The notes under the pieces were generated by a model. The model was not told the DNA's origin and searched no databases. It was given only the letters and a program-made list of their open reading frames with translations. A stretch of DNA of 64,000 bases from Lysinibacillus composti (GTDB lineage Bacteria; Bacillota; Bacilli; Bacillales_A; Planococcaceae): positions 1-64,000 of the forward strand of contig NZ_JAFBDY010000011.1 of NCBI RefSeq assembly GCF_016908465.1. Reading direction: 5' to 3'. Below are positions 56,420-64,000 of this stretch, piece after piece. Position numbers and translations under genes: made by a program. The number at the start of each line of letters is the position of its first letter. Position 1 is the stretch's first letter.

Positions 56420-56434
56420 ATCTCACTTTTAGAT
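56420..56434. promoter_or_regulatory. GltC Box I-like dyad in the gltA-gltC intergenic region
   Basis: ATCTCACTTTTAGAT matches the B. subtilis GltC Box I ATCTCATTTTGAGAT at 13 of 15 positions. It lies 91 bp upstream of the gltA start codon and within the gltC leader, so it can serve both activation of gltAB and autoregulation of gltC. Confidence 0.65.
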
Positions 56435-56450
56435 AAATGAGGTGGAAACG

Positions 56451-57353
56451 TTGGAATTACGCCAATTACGATACTTTGTAGAGGTAGCTGAAAGAGAACA
56501 TATTTCTGAAGCAGCCGAACATTTACACGTAGCTCAGTCAGCTATTAGCAGACAGATTGCAAACCTTGAAGAAGAGCTAGGCGCATCACTTTTTGAACGT
56601 GTAGGAAGAAATGTCAAACTTACACCAATTGGTAAAGTCTTTTTAGAACACACTCTTATCGCATTGAAGGCAATTGATTTTGCCGCTAAACAGGTGGAAG
56701 AATATTTAGATCCTGCAAAAGGAACAATTAAAATTGGCTTCCCTACTAGTCTAGCTAGTTATGTACTACCGACCGTGATTTCCGCATTTAAGAAGGATTA
56801 CCCCGATGTTTCGTTCCATCTACGTCAAGGTTCCTATCGTTTTTTAATAGATGCTGTAAAAAACAGAGAATTAAATCTCGCTTTTTTAGGACCTGTACCA
56901 CAAAAAGATGAAAGTATAGATACAACCATTTTATTTAGTGAAAGTATCCATGTACTTCTCCCAGCAAACCATCGATTCGCAAACGAGGAATCGGTCCATC
57001 TTCATGATTTAAGAAATGAAAATTTCGTTCTTTTTCCGCAAGGGTATATTTTAAATAAAGTGGCTGTAGACGCATGTAAAGCTGCTGGGTTTATGCCAAA
57101 CGTTACCTCTGAAGGTGAAGATATGGATGCACTAAAGGGACTTGTGGCAGCAGGCATCGGAGTTACATTATTACCGGATAGCTCTTTGTACGATTCTACG
57201 CCTCGATTCACGTCGAAAGTTGCTATTGAAACTCCCAACATTCGTCGTACAGTAGGGGTCATTTACTCAACAAACCGTGAACTGGCACCATCTGAAAAAG
57301 TTTTCCTTGAATTTATTAAAGACTTCTTTTCAAGATTAAACCAATTTCAATGA
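56451..57353 (+). CDS. gltC: LysR-type regulator of glutamate synthase
   Basis: A 300-residue LysR-type activator. The N-terminal winged HTH (1-62) reads ELRQLRYFVEVAE, then HVAQSAISRQIANLEEELG. The C-terminal effector domain (about 90-295) is the usual periplasmic-binding-like fold. In B. subtilis GltC activates gltAB, responding to 2-oxoglutarate and glutamate and to contact with glutamate dehydrogenase. The TTG at 56451 is chosen: GAGGTGG lies just upstream and the resulting N-terminus and length match GltC. An in-frame GTG at 56442 would fall within that site. It is divergent from gltA across 120 bp. Confidence 0.93.
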   Translation: MELRQLRYFVEVAEREHISEAAEHLHVAQSAISRQIANLEEELGASLFERVGRNVKLTPIGKVFLEHTLIALKAIDFAAKQVEEYLDPAKGTIKIGFPTSLASYVLPTVISAFKKDYPDVSFHLRQGSYRFLIDAVKNRELNLAFLGPVPQKDESIDTTILFSESIHVLLPANHRFANEESVHLHDLRNENFVLFPQGYILNKVAVDACKAAGFMPNVTSEGEDMDALKGLVAAGIGVTLLPDSSLYDSTPRFTSKVAIETPNIRRTVGVIYSTNRELAPSEKVFLEFIKDFFSRLNQFQ

Positions 57354-57462
57354 TGATTCTGTAGGGGCTAATTTTACGTTTTGTTCAATTTGAGAAACGA
57401 CGTTACTCGCACGGTAATCTTAGGAGCATATCAACTCCATTGTTTTGAGACTCCTAAAAAAC

Positions 57463-57503
57463 AAAAGGACTAGAAGTAAATTTTACTTCTGAGTCCTTTT
57501 TAC
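57463..57503 (+). terminator. terminator of gltC
   Basis: AAAGGACT and AAGTAA pair with TTACTT and AGTCCTTT around a small internal mismatch, followed by TTT. It lies about 110 bp after the gltC stop codon. The intervening stretch holds a 7-bp inverted repeat (TTAGGAG with CTCCTAA). Confidence 0.85.
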
Positions 57504-57582
57504 ATACGAATTTCGGGTCACCCCTTTTCCTATTTGACAATTTTTCTTTCACTGCATTTACTTAAAACTTCATACTTCCTAC

Positions 57583-57619
57583 AAAAAAACCTTTCGAACT
57601 TAAGTTCGAAAGGTTTTTT
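57583..57619. terminator. terminator of metNIQ (bidirectional palindrome)
   Basis: A continuous palindrome centred on CTTAAG: AAAAAACCTTTCGAACTT is followed directly by its complement. T tracts occur on both strands. It lies immediately after the metQ stop codon. Confidence 0.9.
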
Positions 57620-57627
57620 ACACATCA

Positions 57628-58488
57628 TTATTCGCTTACAGGTACTACTGCGCCGCCCCACTCTTTAACGATGAAGTCTTGAACTTCTTTAGAGCGTAAT
57701 ACTTCTACTAATTTTTTGATTGCTTCGTTATCTTTGTCTTCTGAACGAACAGCAATAACGTTTACATATGGAGATTCAGAACCTTCAATTGCGATTGAAT
57801 CTTCCATCGGGTTAATTCCAGCGTCGATTGCGAAGTTAGAGTTAATAACAACCGCGTCACCTTCGCCTTCTTCATAATAAGTTACTAACATTTCTGGAGC
57901 TGAGCTATCATCAATCACTAAGTTTTTAGGATTTTCAACGATATCTTTTATAGTCGCTGCAGTTTTATCGATTCCGTCAGCTAATTTGATTAACCCTTCA
58001 ACTTCAAGCATCGATAAAATACGACCTTGGTCTGTTACAGAGTTTGAAATAATAATTGTTGCACCATCAGGAAGTTCATCTAAAGATTTATATTTTTGAG
58101 AATAAATACCGATTGGCTCGATATGAATTCCACCAGCGTTTACAAAGTCATAACCTTTTTCTTTCATTTCATTTTCTAAGTATGGAATGTGTTGGAAATA
58201 GTTTGCATCTAAGTCACCAGATTCTAAATCTTGGTTAGGCATTACATAGTCTTGGTAAGGGACGATTTCTAATTCGACACCTTGTTCAGCTAAAATAGGT
58301 TTTGCTTGTTCTAAAATTAGATCATGTAAACCGTTTGAAGCCCCTACTTTTAAAGCTTTAGTTTCAGTTTCTTCAGTTGCTGTACCTTCATCAGTTGTTT
58401 CGTTAGTAGTAGACTCTTCTTTAGTGCCACAAGCTGCTAATACTAGTACGAAAGCTGATAAAATTAAGAACGATAAAAATTTCTTCAT
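57628..58488 (-). CDS. metQ: methionine ABC transporter substrate-binding lipoprotein
   Basis: A 286-residue NlpA/MetQ-family lipoprotein. The signal peptide ends in the lipobox LAAC (cysteine at about 20), followed by a Thr/Glu-rich linker. The binding domain begins with LKVGASNGLHDLILEQAKP and includes LESGDLDANYFQHIPYL, the family signature. It captures methionine outside the membrane and delivers it to MetI. It is last in metN-metI-metQ and under the upstream S-box. AAAGGAGAGCC precedes the ATG. Confidence 0.95.
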   Translation of the reverse strand: MKKFLSFLILSAFVLVLAACGTKEESTTNETTDEGTATEETETKALKVGASNGLHDLILEQAKPILAEQGVELEIVPYQDYVMPNQDLESGDLDANYFQHIPYLENEMKEKGYDFVNAGGIHIEPIGIYSQKYKSLDELPDGATIIISNSVTDQGRILSMLEVEGLIKLADGIDKTAATIKDIVENPKNLVIDDSSAPEMLVTYYEEGEGDAVVINSNFAIDAGINPMEDSIAIEGSESPYVNVIAVRSEDKDNEAIKKLVEVLRSKEVQDFIVKEWGGAVVPVSE

Positions 58489-58553
58489 CTTTGGCTCTCC
58501 TTTAAAAATAATAATTTATGTGATGGCAATTGCCTGAACACCAAAAAGGTAAT

Positions 58554-59222
58554 TTAACGCTTATCTGTTTTTGAAGTAATGAGATCTCCAATAAATTGAA
58601 TAACAAATACAACAATTAATATTACAATCGTTGCCATTAATGTTACATCATCTCTACTTCGTTGGAAACCATCAATGAATGCTAAGTTCCCTAAACCACC
58701 TGCACCGATTACACCAGCCATTGCTGTATATCCAACTAACATAACCGCTGTGACAGTAATACCAGAAAATAAAGCTGGTAAAGATTCAGGAATAAGGACC
58801 TTCCAAATGATCGTAGAAGTTTTTGCCCCCATTGAACGAGCTGCTTCAATAACACCTTTATCGATTTCACGAAGAGCAATTAATACAAGACGGGCATAAA
58901 AAGGAGCGGCACCAATAATTAAAGCTGGCAATGCTGCATTGACCCCACGAATTGTACCAAGTAAAAACTTTGTGAATGGAATTAGTAAAATAATTAAAAC
59001 GATAAATGGAATCGATCTAAAAATATTAACGAGCGAACCCGTGATAAAATTAGCCACCTTATTGGCCCAAATTTGATGTGGACTTGTTAAAAAGAGCAGA
59101 AGCCCAATAGCTAATCCTATTATAAATGTTGCGACAGTCGAAATCGCTGTCATATAAATTGTGTCATACGTTGCTTGCCACATATCTGGCCAGTCAACAT
59201 TCGGAAATAATTGATTAAGCAT
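58554..59222 (-). CDS. metI: methionine ABC transporter permease
   Basis: A 222-residue permease with about five helices. The cytoplasmic EAA loop that docks on MetN reads [20 protein letters not shown] (about 136-155). The ATG at 59222 follows GGAGGTGA at good spacing; an in-frame TTG at 59228 is too close to that site. Its start overlaps the end of metN by 8 nt, indicating coupled translation. Confidence 0.94.
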   Translation of the reverse strand: MLNQLFPNVDWPDMWQATYDTIYMTAISTVATFIIGLAIGLLLFLTSPHQIWANKVANFITGSLVNIFRSIPFIVLIILLIPFTKFLLGTIRGVNAALPALIIGAAPFYARLVLIALREIDKGVIEAARSMGAKTSTIIWKVLIPESLPALFSGITVTAVMLVGYTAMAGVIGAGGLGNLAFIDGFQRSRDDVTLMATIVILIVVFVIQFIGDLITSKTDKR

Positions 59223-60240
59223 GCTCAATCACCTCCGTTTGAATTTCATTCGTTTCTAAAAATGCTAATGCATTTTGAACATTTTGTGCATCTCCATCAA
59301 TTTGGATTAGTAATGTTCCATATGGTCCGCTTGTTGTTTGTGAAATATTTCCGTGAACAATATTTACTTCTACATTAAATTGTTTAATAAGTTTTGAAAT
59401 GACAGGTTGTTCCGTTTTCTGTCCAACAAATGTTAGTTTAACGATTCTCCCTGTTGGGTAATTAATTAATATCTGTTCAATAGATCCTTGCGATTCTTTT
59501 GAGCCAGTTATTTGGTGTACAAAGTTTTTCGTAATATCTGCTTGTGGGTTTTGGAACACTTGTAATACTTCACCTTGTTCTACAACTCGTCCAGCTTCCA
59601 TTACTGCAACTCTATTACATATTTTTTTAATGACGTGCATTTCATGAGTGATTAATACGATTGTTAAGCCTAGTCTCTTATTAATATCTAATAAAAGTTC
59701 TAGTATTGAATCCGTAGTTTCCGGATCCAGTGCGCTTGTTGCTTCATCACAAAGTAATACTTCAGGATTATTGGCAAGTGCTCTTGCAATACCTACACGT
59801 TGTTTTTGACCACCAGATAATTGAGAAGGATAGGCATTTTCTCTTCCACTTAAGCCCACTAAATCAATTAGTTCCTTCACTTTTTTATCACGTTCAGTTT
59901 TTGCAATTCCTGCAATTTCTAAAGGAAATGCAATATTGTCCGCTACAGTTCGTGACCATAATAAGTTGAAATGTTGGAAGATCATACTTATTTTTTGGCG
60001 AGCAACACGAAGCTTATTGCCAGTAATCGAGGAGATCAGTTGTCCATTTACTTCAACTGTTCCATCAGTAGGTTTTTCCAACCCATTTAACAAGCGTATA
60101 AGCGTACTTTTACCTGCACCACTATAACCAATAATTCCGAAAATTTCCCCTTTATTGATTGATAGATTCACATCATTGACTGCAGAAATTTCACCGTTCT
60201 TCGTTCTGTATATTTTTGATACATTTTTTAATTGAATCAT
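59215..60240 (-). CDS. metN: methionine ABC transporter ATP-binding protein
   Basis: A 341-residue ABC ATPase. Walker A is GYSGAGKST (about 37-45), signature [15 protein letters not shown], Walker [12 protein letters not shown], and switch LITHEMH. The C-terminal NIL domain (about 265-341) senses intracellular methionine in characterised homologues. The ATG at 60240 follows AAAGGAG; an in-frame extension to 60282 has no site. It is the first gene after the SAM riboswitch and terminator. Confidence 0.95.
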   Translation of the reverse strand: MIQLKNVSKIYRTKNGEISAVNDVNLSINKGEIFGIIGYSGAGKSTLIRLLNGLEKPTDGTVEVNGQLISSITGNKLRVARQKISMIFQHFNLLWSRTVADNIAFPLEIAGIAKTERDKKVKELIDLVGLSGRENAYPSQLSGGQKQRVGIARALANNPEVLLCDEATSALDPETTDSILELLLDINKRLGLTIVLITHEMHVIKKICNRVAVMEAGRVVEQGEVLQVFQNPQADITKNFVHQITGSKESQGSIEQILINYPTGRIVKLTFVGQKTEQPVISKLIKQFNVEVNIVHGNISQTTSGPYGTLLIQIDGDAQNVQNALAFLETNEIQTEVIEHA

Positions 60241-60364
60241 AAAAAGCTCCTTTATTCTAAATACAAATGAATTCATTTGCATTTAACTGCTGATTCTTCT
60301 AGTTGTTACTACACTGTAAGTTCCATTTATTATGTGCAATTTAGTGAGGTAGTTATATTACAAA

Positions 60365-60400
60365 TAAAAACCCTTCTACAAAAAGAAAAGTAGAAGGGTT
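60365..60400 (-). terminator. attenuator terminator of the metN leader
   Basis: Minus-strand AACCCTTCTAC pairs perfectly with GTAGAAGGGTT across a 10-nt loop, followed by TTTATTTG. It lies between the SAM riboswitch aptamer and metN, as expected for a transcription-attenuating S-box. Confidence 0.92.
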
Positions 60401-60436
60401 ATCGTTCAAGTACATATCTATCACACGCTAACCGTC

Positions 60437-60541
60437 CTCTTATCTTCCAAAGTATCCACTTCGCGTGACTTGGCACCTTTTCACCTTCGTGATGGTTGCC
60501 GGGTTTCATAGGGCACTTCCCTCCACCGCTCTTTATAAGAG
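60437..60541 (-). promoter_or_regulatory. SAM riboswitch (S-box) upstream of metNIQ
   Basis: The minus strand shows the S-box consensus: 5' CTCTTAT (P1 strand), AGAGcGGTGGAGGGA, GCCCTATGAAACCCGGCAACC, then GGTGCCAA and the 3' AAGATAAGAG closing P1. P1 pairs 60535-60541 with 60437-60443. With SAM bound, the downstream terminator forms and metNIQ is off; without it an antiterminator forms (established mechanism). It fits the methionine transport function. Confidence 0.95.
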
Positions 60542-60602
60542 TATAGTTATTAAATTTTAATTTTACGAATGTAAATGTATCATGCGTACTCTACTTAGTC
60601 AA

Positions 60603-60905
60603 TTAATTTTTTAACTTTGCATATAGATGTTGCACTGATTGAAAAGCATATACTTTTTCTTCCACTTTGCCATTTCGACTAATGAGTAAACATGGCACAC
60701 TCTCGACTTTATAATCATAAGCAACCTGTTCTAGGTAATTAATATTGGCTTTTCCAATTGGAATGTTTGGCACGACATTTTCAATAACTTCCATCATTTT
60801 TGATGCCACAGCACATGTTCCGCACATTGGTGTATATAAATAAAATGCCGACACTTCATTTTCGTTAATATGTTTTTCCCATTCTTGTTGATTCCATTCT
60901 TCCAT
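60603..60905 (-). CDS. yusE: thioredoxin family protein (YusE)
   Basis: A 100-residue thioredoxin-fold protein with the redox motif CGTC in TPMCGTCAVAS (about 24-34) and the cis-proline VESVPCLLI (about 67-75). The active-site pair GT differs from the classical CGPC, so redox behaviour may differ. It is cytosolic. The ATG at 60905 follows AGGATGAG; an ATG at 60914 overlaps that site. It lies 47 nt after yusF and probably forms an operon with it. Confidence 0.88.
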   Translation of the reverse strand: MEEWNQQEWEKHINENEVSAFYLYTPMCGTCAVASKMMEVIENVVPNIPIGKANINYLEQVAYDYKVESVPCLLISRNGKVEEKVYAFQSVQHLYAKLKN

Positions 60906-60951
60906 CGTTCTCATCCTATAACATCAATTTTTCAATTTCTTTTTTAGAATA

Positions 60952-61302
60952 TTATTCTGGTAAAGTTAGATATTGTTTATGAACAACAAATCTTGCTTCA
61001 TTTAAAATATGGGCCAATACCTTACTAGGTGCATTTGCAACCTCTATATACGTTCTCGGGATCAATAAATGAACTGCTTCAGAATACGTTCTTCTTGTTA
61101 GCTTCCGTAACTTTTCACCGGAATTGTCTGCATCAAATAATGTATAGAGTTCATGTTGTTCAAAAGGTTCGAGTAAATCTAAAAGATCATCTTCACTAAT
61201 TGTTCCATTTGTGCAAAGAATTGTAACATCTTCAGCAAAGATCGGTTCTATTTTCAGTTTATCCGAACGACCTTCTACAATAATACACTTTTCAACAGTC
61301 AT
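60952..61302 (-). CDS. yusF: toprim domain protein (YusF)
   Basis: A 116-residue protein that is mostly a toprim domain: CIIVEGRSDKLKI near the start supplies the catalytic glutamate (EGRSD), and LFDADNSGEKLRK carries the DxD motif. It resembles RNase M5-like small toprim proteins; the substrate is unknown. The ATG at 61302 follows GGGGTGAG; an in-frame extension to 61326 lacks a site. It is upstream of yusE, as in B. subtilis. Confidence 0.85.
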   Translation of the reverse strand: MTVEKCIIVEGRSDKLKIEPIFAEDVTILCTNGTISEDDLLDLLEPFEQHELYTLFDADNSGEKLRKLTRRTYSEAVHLLIPRTYIEVANAPSKVLAHILNEARFVVHKQYLTLPE

Positions 61303-61435
61303 TTGGCTCACCCCACGATTTGTCAATTAAAGGTAAAAGCTAAAAATAAAAAATGTCTTCATTATTATATTATTAGAACAACATGTTTTTTGCCAACAAT
61401 AACGAGAATTGTATGATTCATAAGATTAACTAAAC

Positions 61436-61618
61436 TTAGAAAGTGAACTTAAAGGAATTATTGGCTCCAAAATTAAAGTAGACGAAGTTCAAGCAGCATA
61501 TAAATTAAGTCAAATCGCAATGTGGAGGATTATCATAACATCATTGCTCAATTAAAAAGGACGAAAATACAAATTCCGCGAAATAGTTGAGGCTATGAAT
61601 AATAGAAGAAAAGGTAAT
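61436..61618 (+). pseudogene. remnant of an FMN-binding PaiB-type regulator, C-terminal part
   Basis: Reading across frames gives LESELKGIIGSKIKVDEVQ, AAYKLSQ, then after a -1 or +2 shift RNVEDYHNIIAQLK, and after another shift REIVEAMNNRRKG. This is the C-terminal pattern of PaiB/FMN-binding negative regulators (ELxGIVGFxI...KLSQNR...). The first three quarters of the gene are missing and at least two frameshifts are present, so this is a decayed gene. It lies between yusF and gcvH on the opposite strand. Confidence 0.75.
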
Positions 61619-61635
61619 TCAATTCATTATAAAAA

Positions 61636-61668
61636 GAAAAAACGCCAGTTGGATACCGGCGTTTTTAA
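61636..61668 (-). terminator. terminator of gcvH
   Basis: Minus-strand AAAACGCC pairs with GGCGTTTT around an 11-nt loop, followed by T residues. It overlaps the very end of the paiB remnant. Confidence 0.88.
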
Positions 61669-61677
61669 AATAATAAA

Positions 61678-62058
61678 TTATTCTTCAATTAACTCTTTGT
61701 ATTGTTCAGGTGTTAACAGGCTGTCCACTTCTGAAGCATCAGATAGTTCAACAACAATCATCCATGCTTTTTCGTATGGAGATTCATTTACGAACTCTGG
61801 GCTATCTTCTAACTCACTGTTTACTTCTACAACTTTACCTGAAACTGGTGCATATAGCTCAGATACAGTTTTAACTGATTCAACGCTACCAAATGGTTCG
61901 TTTAATTGAATTTCGTCTCCAACTTGTGGTAATTCAACAAACACGATATCACCTAATTCATGTTGTGCAAAGTGTGTAATACCAACGCGTGCTTTTCCAT
62001 CTTCAACTTTTACCCATTCGTGTTCTTTTGAATAACGTAAATCTTTAGGTGTACTCAC
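61678..62058 (-). CDS. gcvH: glycine cleavage system H protein
   Basis: A 126-residue lipoyl carrier protein. The lipoylated lysine is in [12 protein letters not shown] (about K63). Other markers are YSKEHEWVK near the start, [19 protein letters not shown] and the C-terminal [10 protein letters not shown]. It shuttles the aminomethyl group between glycine cleavage enzymes and in Bacillus also relays lipoyl groups to other complexes. The start is GTG (62058) with GGAGGGG 6 nt upstream; the extension to 62109 is unsupported. It links to LipA in this window. Confidence 0.95.
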   Translation of the reverse strand: MSTPKDLRYSKEHEWVKVEDGKARVGITHFAQHELGDIVFVELPQVGDEIQLNEPFGSVESVKTVSELYAPVSGKVVEVNSELEDSPEFVNESPYEKAWMIVVELSDASEVDSLLTPEQYKELIEE

Positions 62059-62374
62059 TAAAAACCCCTCCAAATATGTAATTTCATGTTTAGTTTGACA
62101 TAATTTCAAATCAAAAACAAGATACTTGAGATAATTTCATAAATAGAATTTTTTCAGTAAAGCCGAACATTACTTTTTTACCCGATTGACATTTCAGTAT
62201 TGCATATATCCCTCATGAGCCATAGCCCTTTTGAAATACGCAGAATATATAACAGTCCCGACAATTTTCTTACCAACTTACTAAACACGAACATTTTGAC
62301 TATATTAAATAATAATATTCGTTTTCAGACAGAAAATCGATCATTAATTTGTTGTGAGTAATTTCTAAATACAT
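62059..62374. other. intergenic region upstream of gcvH
   Basis: About 315 AT-rich bp between yusI and gcvH. It should carry the gcvH promoter, but I find no -35/-10 pair better than chance. No gene, strong hairpin or repeat is seen. Confidence 0.4.
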
Positions 62375-62734
62375 TTAATTCTTCCAAGTTTCTGTGAATT
62401 CTATTTCCTTAAATCCTAAAGTAACTTTTTCACCATCTGTAACTATAGGCCGTTTAATTAACATTCCATCAGATGCAAGCAGTTCAAGTTGCTCTTCTTC
62501 TGTCATCGTAGTTAATTTATCCTTTAAGCCGAGTGTTTTATACTTCATGCCAGAGGTATTAAAGAATTTTTTCAATGGTAAACCACTTGCTTGCCAATAT
62601 GCTTTTAGTTGTTCTAAAGTCGGTGTATCTTCCACAATATGAATGGCTTCGTGTTCAATTCCATTTTCAGATAACCATTTTTGTGCTTTTCTACAAGTAG
62701 AACATTTTGGGTATTGATAAATCTTGAGTGTCAT
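62375..62734 (-). CDS. yusI: ArsC/Spx-family thiol protein (YusI)
   Basis: A 119-residue thioredoxin-fold protein of the ArsC/Spx/YusI group. The N-terminal CSTC motif (YPKCSTCRKAQKWL, cysteines about 11 and 14) and the RPIV loop (KRPIVTDGEKVTLGF) are typical. It lacks the features of a dedicated Spx regulator, and the family's role in Bacillus is unproven; arsenate reduction is possible. AAGGAGCG precedes the ATG. Confidence 0.88.
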   Translation of the reverse strand: MTLKIYQYPKCSTCRKAQKWLSENGIEHEAIHIVEDTPTLEQLKAYWQASGLPLKKFFNTSGMKYKTLGLKDKLTTMTEEEQLELLASDGMLIKRPIVTDGEKVTLGFKEIEFTETWKN

Positions 62735-62795
62735 AAAGAACGCTCCTTCATTGATAGCTAAAAATTAGTGTAAAAAATAACAATTCTAGTATAAC

Positions 62796-62833
62796 AGAAA
62801 AAAGCTATGACATTATTGTTGTCACAGCTTTGT
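62796..62833 (-). terminator. terminator of fadE
   Basis: Minus-strand AAAGCTGTGAC pairs with GTCATAGCTTT (one mismatch) across a 9-nt loop, followed by a T run. It lies about 25 bp after the fadE stop codon. Confidence 0.88.
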
Positions 62834-62857
62834 ACTAATTATTCATTTCCCTATTTG

Positions 62858-64000
62858 CTACACAATATATTTTTCTGCTTCAATTAATTTACTCGCTGCT
62901 TCTCTTTTCTTTAAGATCAAGTTATATGGATTGGAACGAGTTAATTTACGTAATGCAGATAAAGTCATACGACCAGCGTCCCCATCAGTTGAGGCTAAAA
63001 TGATTTCTTTTGCTTCTTTTTCAATTTCAGCGAACGCTTCTTGGCAATAGATTTCTGTATAAAGTAGTTTTTGCTTTGATTTTTCTACTCCATCACGTTC
63101 AATTGCCTTCGCAGTACGGATGACCGCTGATTCCATCGCATATAATTGGTTCGCAATATTAGCAATGTTAACAAGCACTTCTTGTTCCGCTTCTAATTTT
63201 GTTCCAAACTTCTGAGCAGCTATACCTGCTGCTAAAACCCCAATTTTCTTCGCATTTTTCACAAGGTACTTTTCTTGAGCTAACGGCGCATCTTCAATTT
63301 CTTCAGGCATTAACATTAATAGCTCTTGTTGTAAATTTTGAGCTACTTGTAAAAGTGGTAGTTCCCCTTTTAGCGCTTTCTTCATAAATGTTCCAGGAAC
63401 GATTAGACGGTTAATTTCATTTGTCCCTTCAAAAATACGGTTAATTCTTGAATCACGATAAATTCTTTCTACTTCATATTCTGACATGAAGCCATATCCA
63501 CCATGCAGTTGAACTGCTTCATCAGCAATATAGTCTAATGTTTCAGATCCTACTACCTTTGCAATTGAACATTCAATGGCGTATTCTGCAATAGCTGCAG
63601 CAATTACTTTACCGTCTTTTTGTTCTTCTTCAGATAATTGGCTTAAACGGTCTTCAAAGTAACCCACTGTACGATAGTTAAGGGATTCTGATGCATAAAG
63701 ATGTGACGCCATCGTTGCGAGTTTTTCTTTTGTTAAATTAAATCCAGAAAGTGGTGTTTTAAATTGTTGACGCCCGTTTGTATATTGGATTGTTAATTCT
63801 AAAGCTCGTTTTGAACCGCCAATCGTTCCAACTCCTAATTTATAACGTCCAATGTTTAATATATTAAAGGCAATCACGTGACCGCGCCCGATTTCACCTA
63901 GTACATTTTCTACTGGCACTTGGGCATCTTGTAAAATCAATGTGCGAGTAGAAGATGATTTAATACCCATTTTCTTTTCTTCTGCCCCAACTGAAACACC
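62858..64000 (-). CDS. fadE: acyl-CoA dehydrogenase, 3' part (FadE/YusJ-like); gene continues beyond the window
   Basis: The frame is open from the right edge of the window to the TAG at 62858, giving the C-terminal 380 residues of a protein expected to be about 590 long. Visible: IGRGHVIAFNILNIGRYKLG, LHGGYGFMSEYEVERIYRDSR (the FAD-contact region) and FEGTNEINRL. The C-terminal extension of about 180 residues marks the long FadE/VLCAD-like class. It catalyses the first step of fatty acid beta-oxidation. The ATG at 63970 is internal: the codons before it (GAEEKK) continue the conserved frame. yusI follows, as in B. subtilis. Confidence 0.93.
   Translation of the reverse strand, partial: GVSVGAEEKKMGIKSSSTRTLILQDAQVPVENVLGEIGRGHVIAFNILNIGRYKLGVGTIGGSKRALELTIQYTNGRQQFKTPLSGFNLTKEKLATMASHLYASESLNYRTVGYFEDRLSQLSEEEQKDGKVIAAAIAEYAIECSIAKVVGSETLDYIADEAVQLHGGYGFMSEYEVERIYRDSRINRIFEGTNEINRLIVPGTFMKKALKGELPLLQVAQNLQQELLMLMPEEIEDAPLAQEKYLVKNAKKIGVLAAGIAAQKFGTKLEAEQEVLVNIANIANQLYAMESAVIRTAKAIERDGVEKSKQKLLYTEIYCQEAFAEIEKEAKEIILASTDGDAGRMTLSALRKLTRSNPYNLILKKREAASKLIEAEKYIV

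Noticed and set aside
61595-61909. 104-codon open frame antisense to gcvH
   Set aside because: It is mostly the complement of gcvH and runs through the gcvH terminator and the paiB remnant; composition is Ser/Thr-rich shadow sequence.

Overview
This window is chromosomal DNA from an AT-rich, spore-forming Gram-positive bacterium of the order Bacillales, most likely the Planococcaceae/Caryophanaceae side (Lysinibacillus, Solibacillus, Ureibacillus type). That placement is an inference from four observations: Bacillus-type ribosome binding sites with frequent TTG and GTG starts, a YunB sporulation protein, an S-layer homology (SLH) protein, and near colinearity with the yug-yuf-yui-yut-yun-yur-yus stretch of the Bacillus subtilis chromosome. 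I see no prophage, intact insertion sequence, CRISPR array or tRNA. It is a core-genome region.

Layout. 1-400: the 5' end of a 16S rRNA gene on the minus strand, with two tandem promoters. 413-8346: a DMT exporter, MgtC and CDF transporters, an iron-dependent alcohol dehydrogenase, glutamate dehydrogenase and P5C dehydrogenase (amino-acid catabolism to 2-oxoglutarate), and the S1-domain protein YugI. 8610-15285: a small HTH regulator, YugE, PatB, a cyclophilin, YuxJ, penicillin-binding protein PbpD and YufK. 15449-21210: the complete mrpABCDEFG Na+/H+ antiporter operon. 21263-29050: a Tyr/Pro-rich repeat protein, leucyl aminopeptidase, YuiD, YuiB, an uncharacterised pair of small membrane proteins, a BCCT osmolyte transporter and CstA. 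29452-37599: a Nudix hydrolase, an SLH protein, Fe-S factors (YutM, YutI) and the NADH-dehydrogenase-like YutJ behind two Rex boxes. 37933-44531: YutD-LipA, YunB, an HD-GYP protein and YunD-YunE-YunF. 44712-57353: sufCDSUB, then glutamate synthase with its divergent regulator GltC. 57628-64000: a SAM-riboswitch-controlled methionine transporter (metNIQ), YusE, YusF, a paiB remnant, GcvH, YusI and the 3' part of fadE.

Functional themes. Glutamate is made (GltA/GltB, GltC) and burned (GudB, RocA) in the same window. Iron-sulfur cluster building (SufCDSUB, YutM, YutI) sits with its clients: lipoyl synthase LipA and glutamate synthase. LipA in turn supplies lipoate for GcvH. The visible regulation fits: a GltC dyad, a CodY-like box upstream of rocA, a cre-like site upstream of cstA, an S-box upstream of metN and Rex sites upstream of yutJ.

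Most unusual observations. (i) Three GC-rich structured intergenic elements lie within 7 kb (29079-29294, about 32786-33000, 35747-35887). They share a hairpin with a 20-nt apical segment and a second hairpin closed on an ATCG loop, and their stems show compensatory base changes. (ii) A terminator hairpin embeds the ribosome binding site and TTG start of yunB. (iii) A pair of Rex operators overlaps a minus-strand promoter upstream of yutJ. (iv) A two-gene small membrane protein unit at 24714-25173 has no recognisable family.
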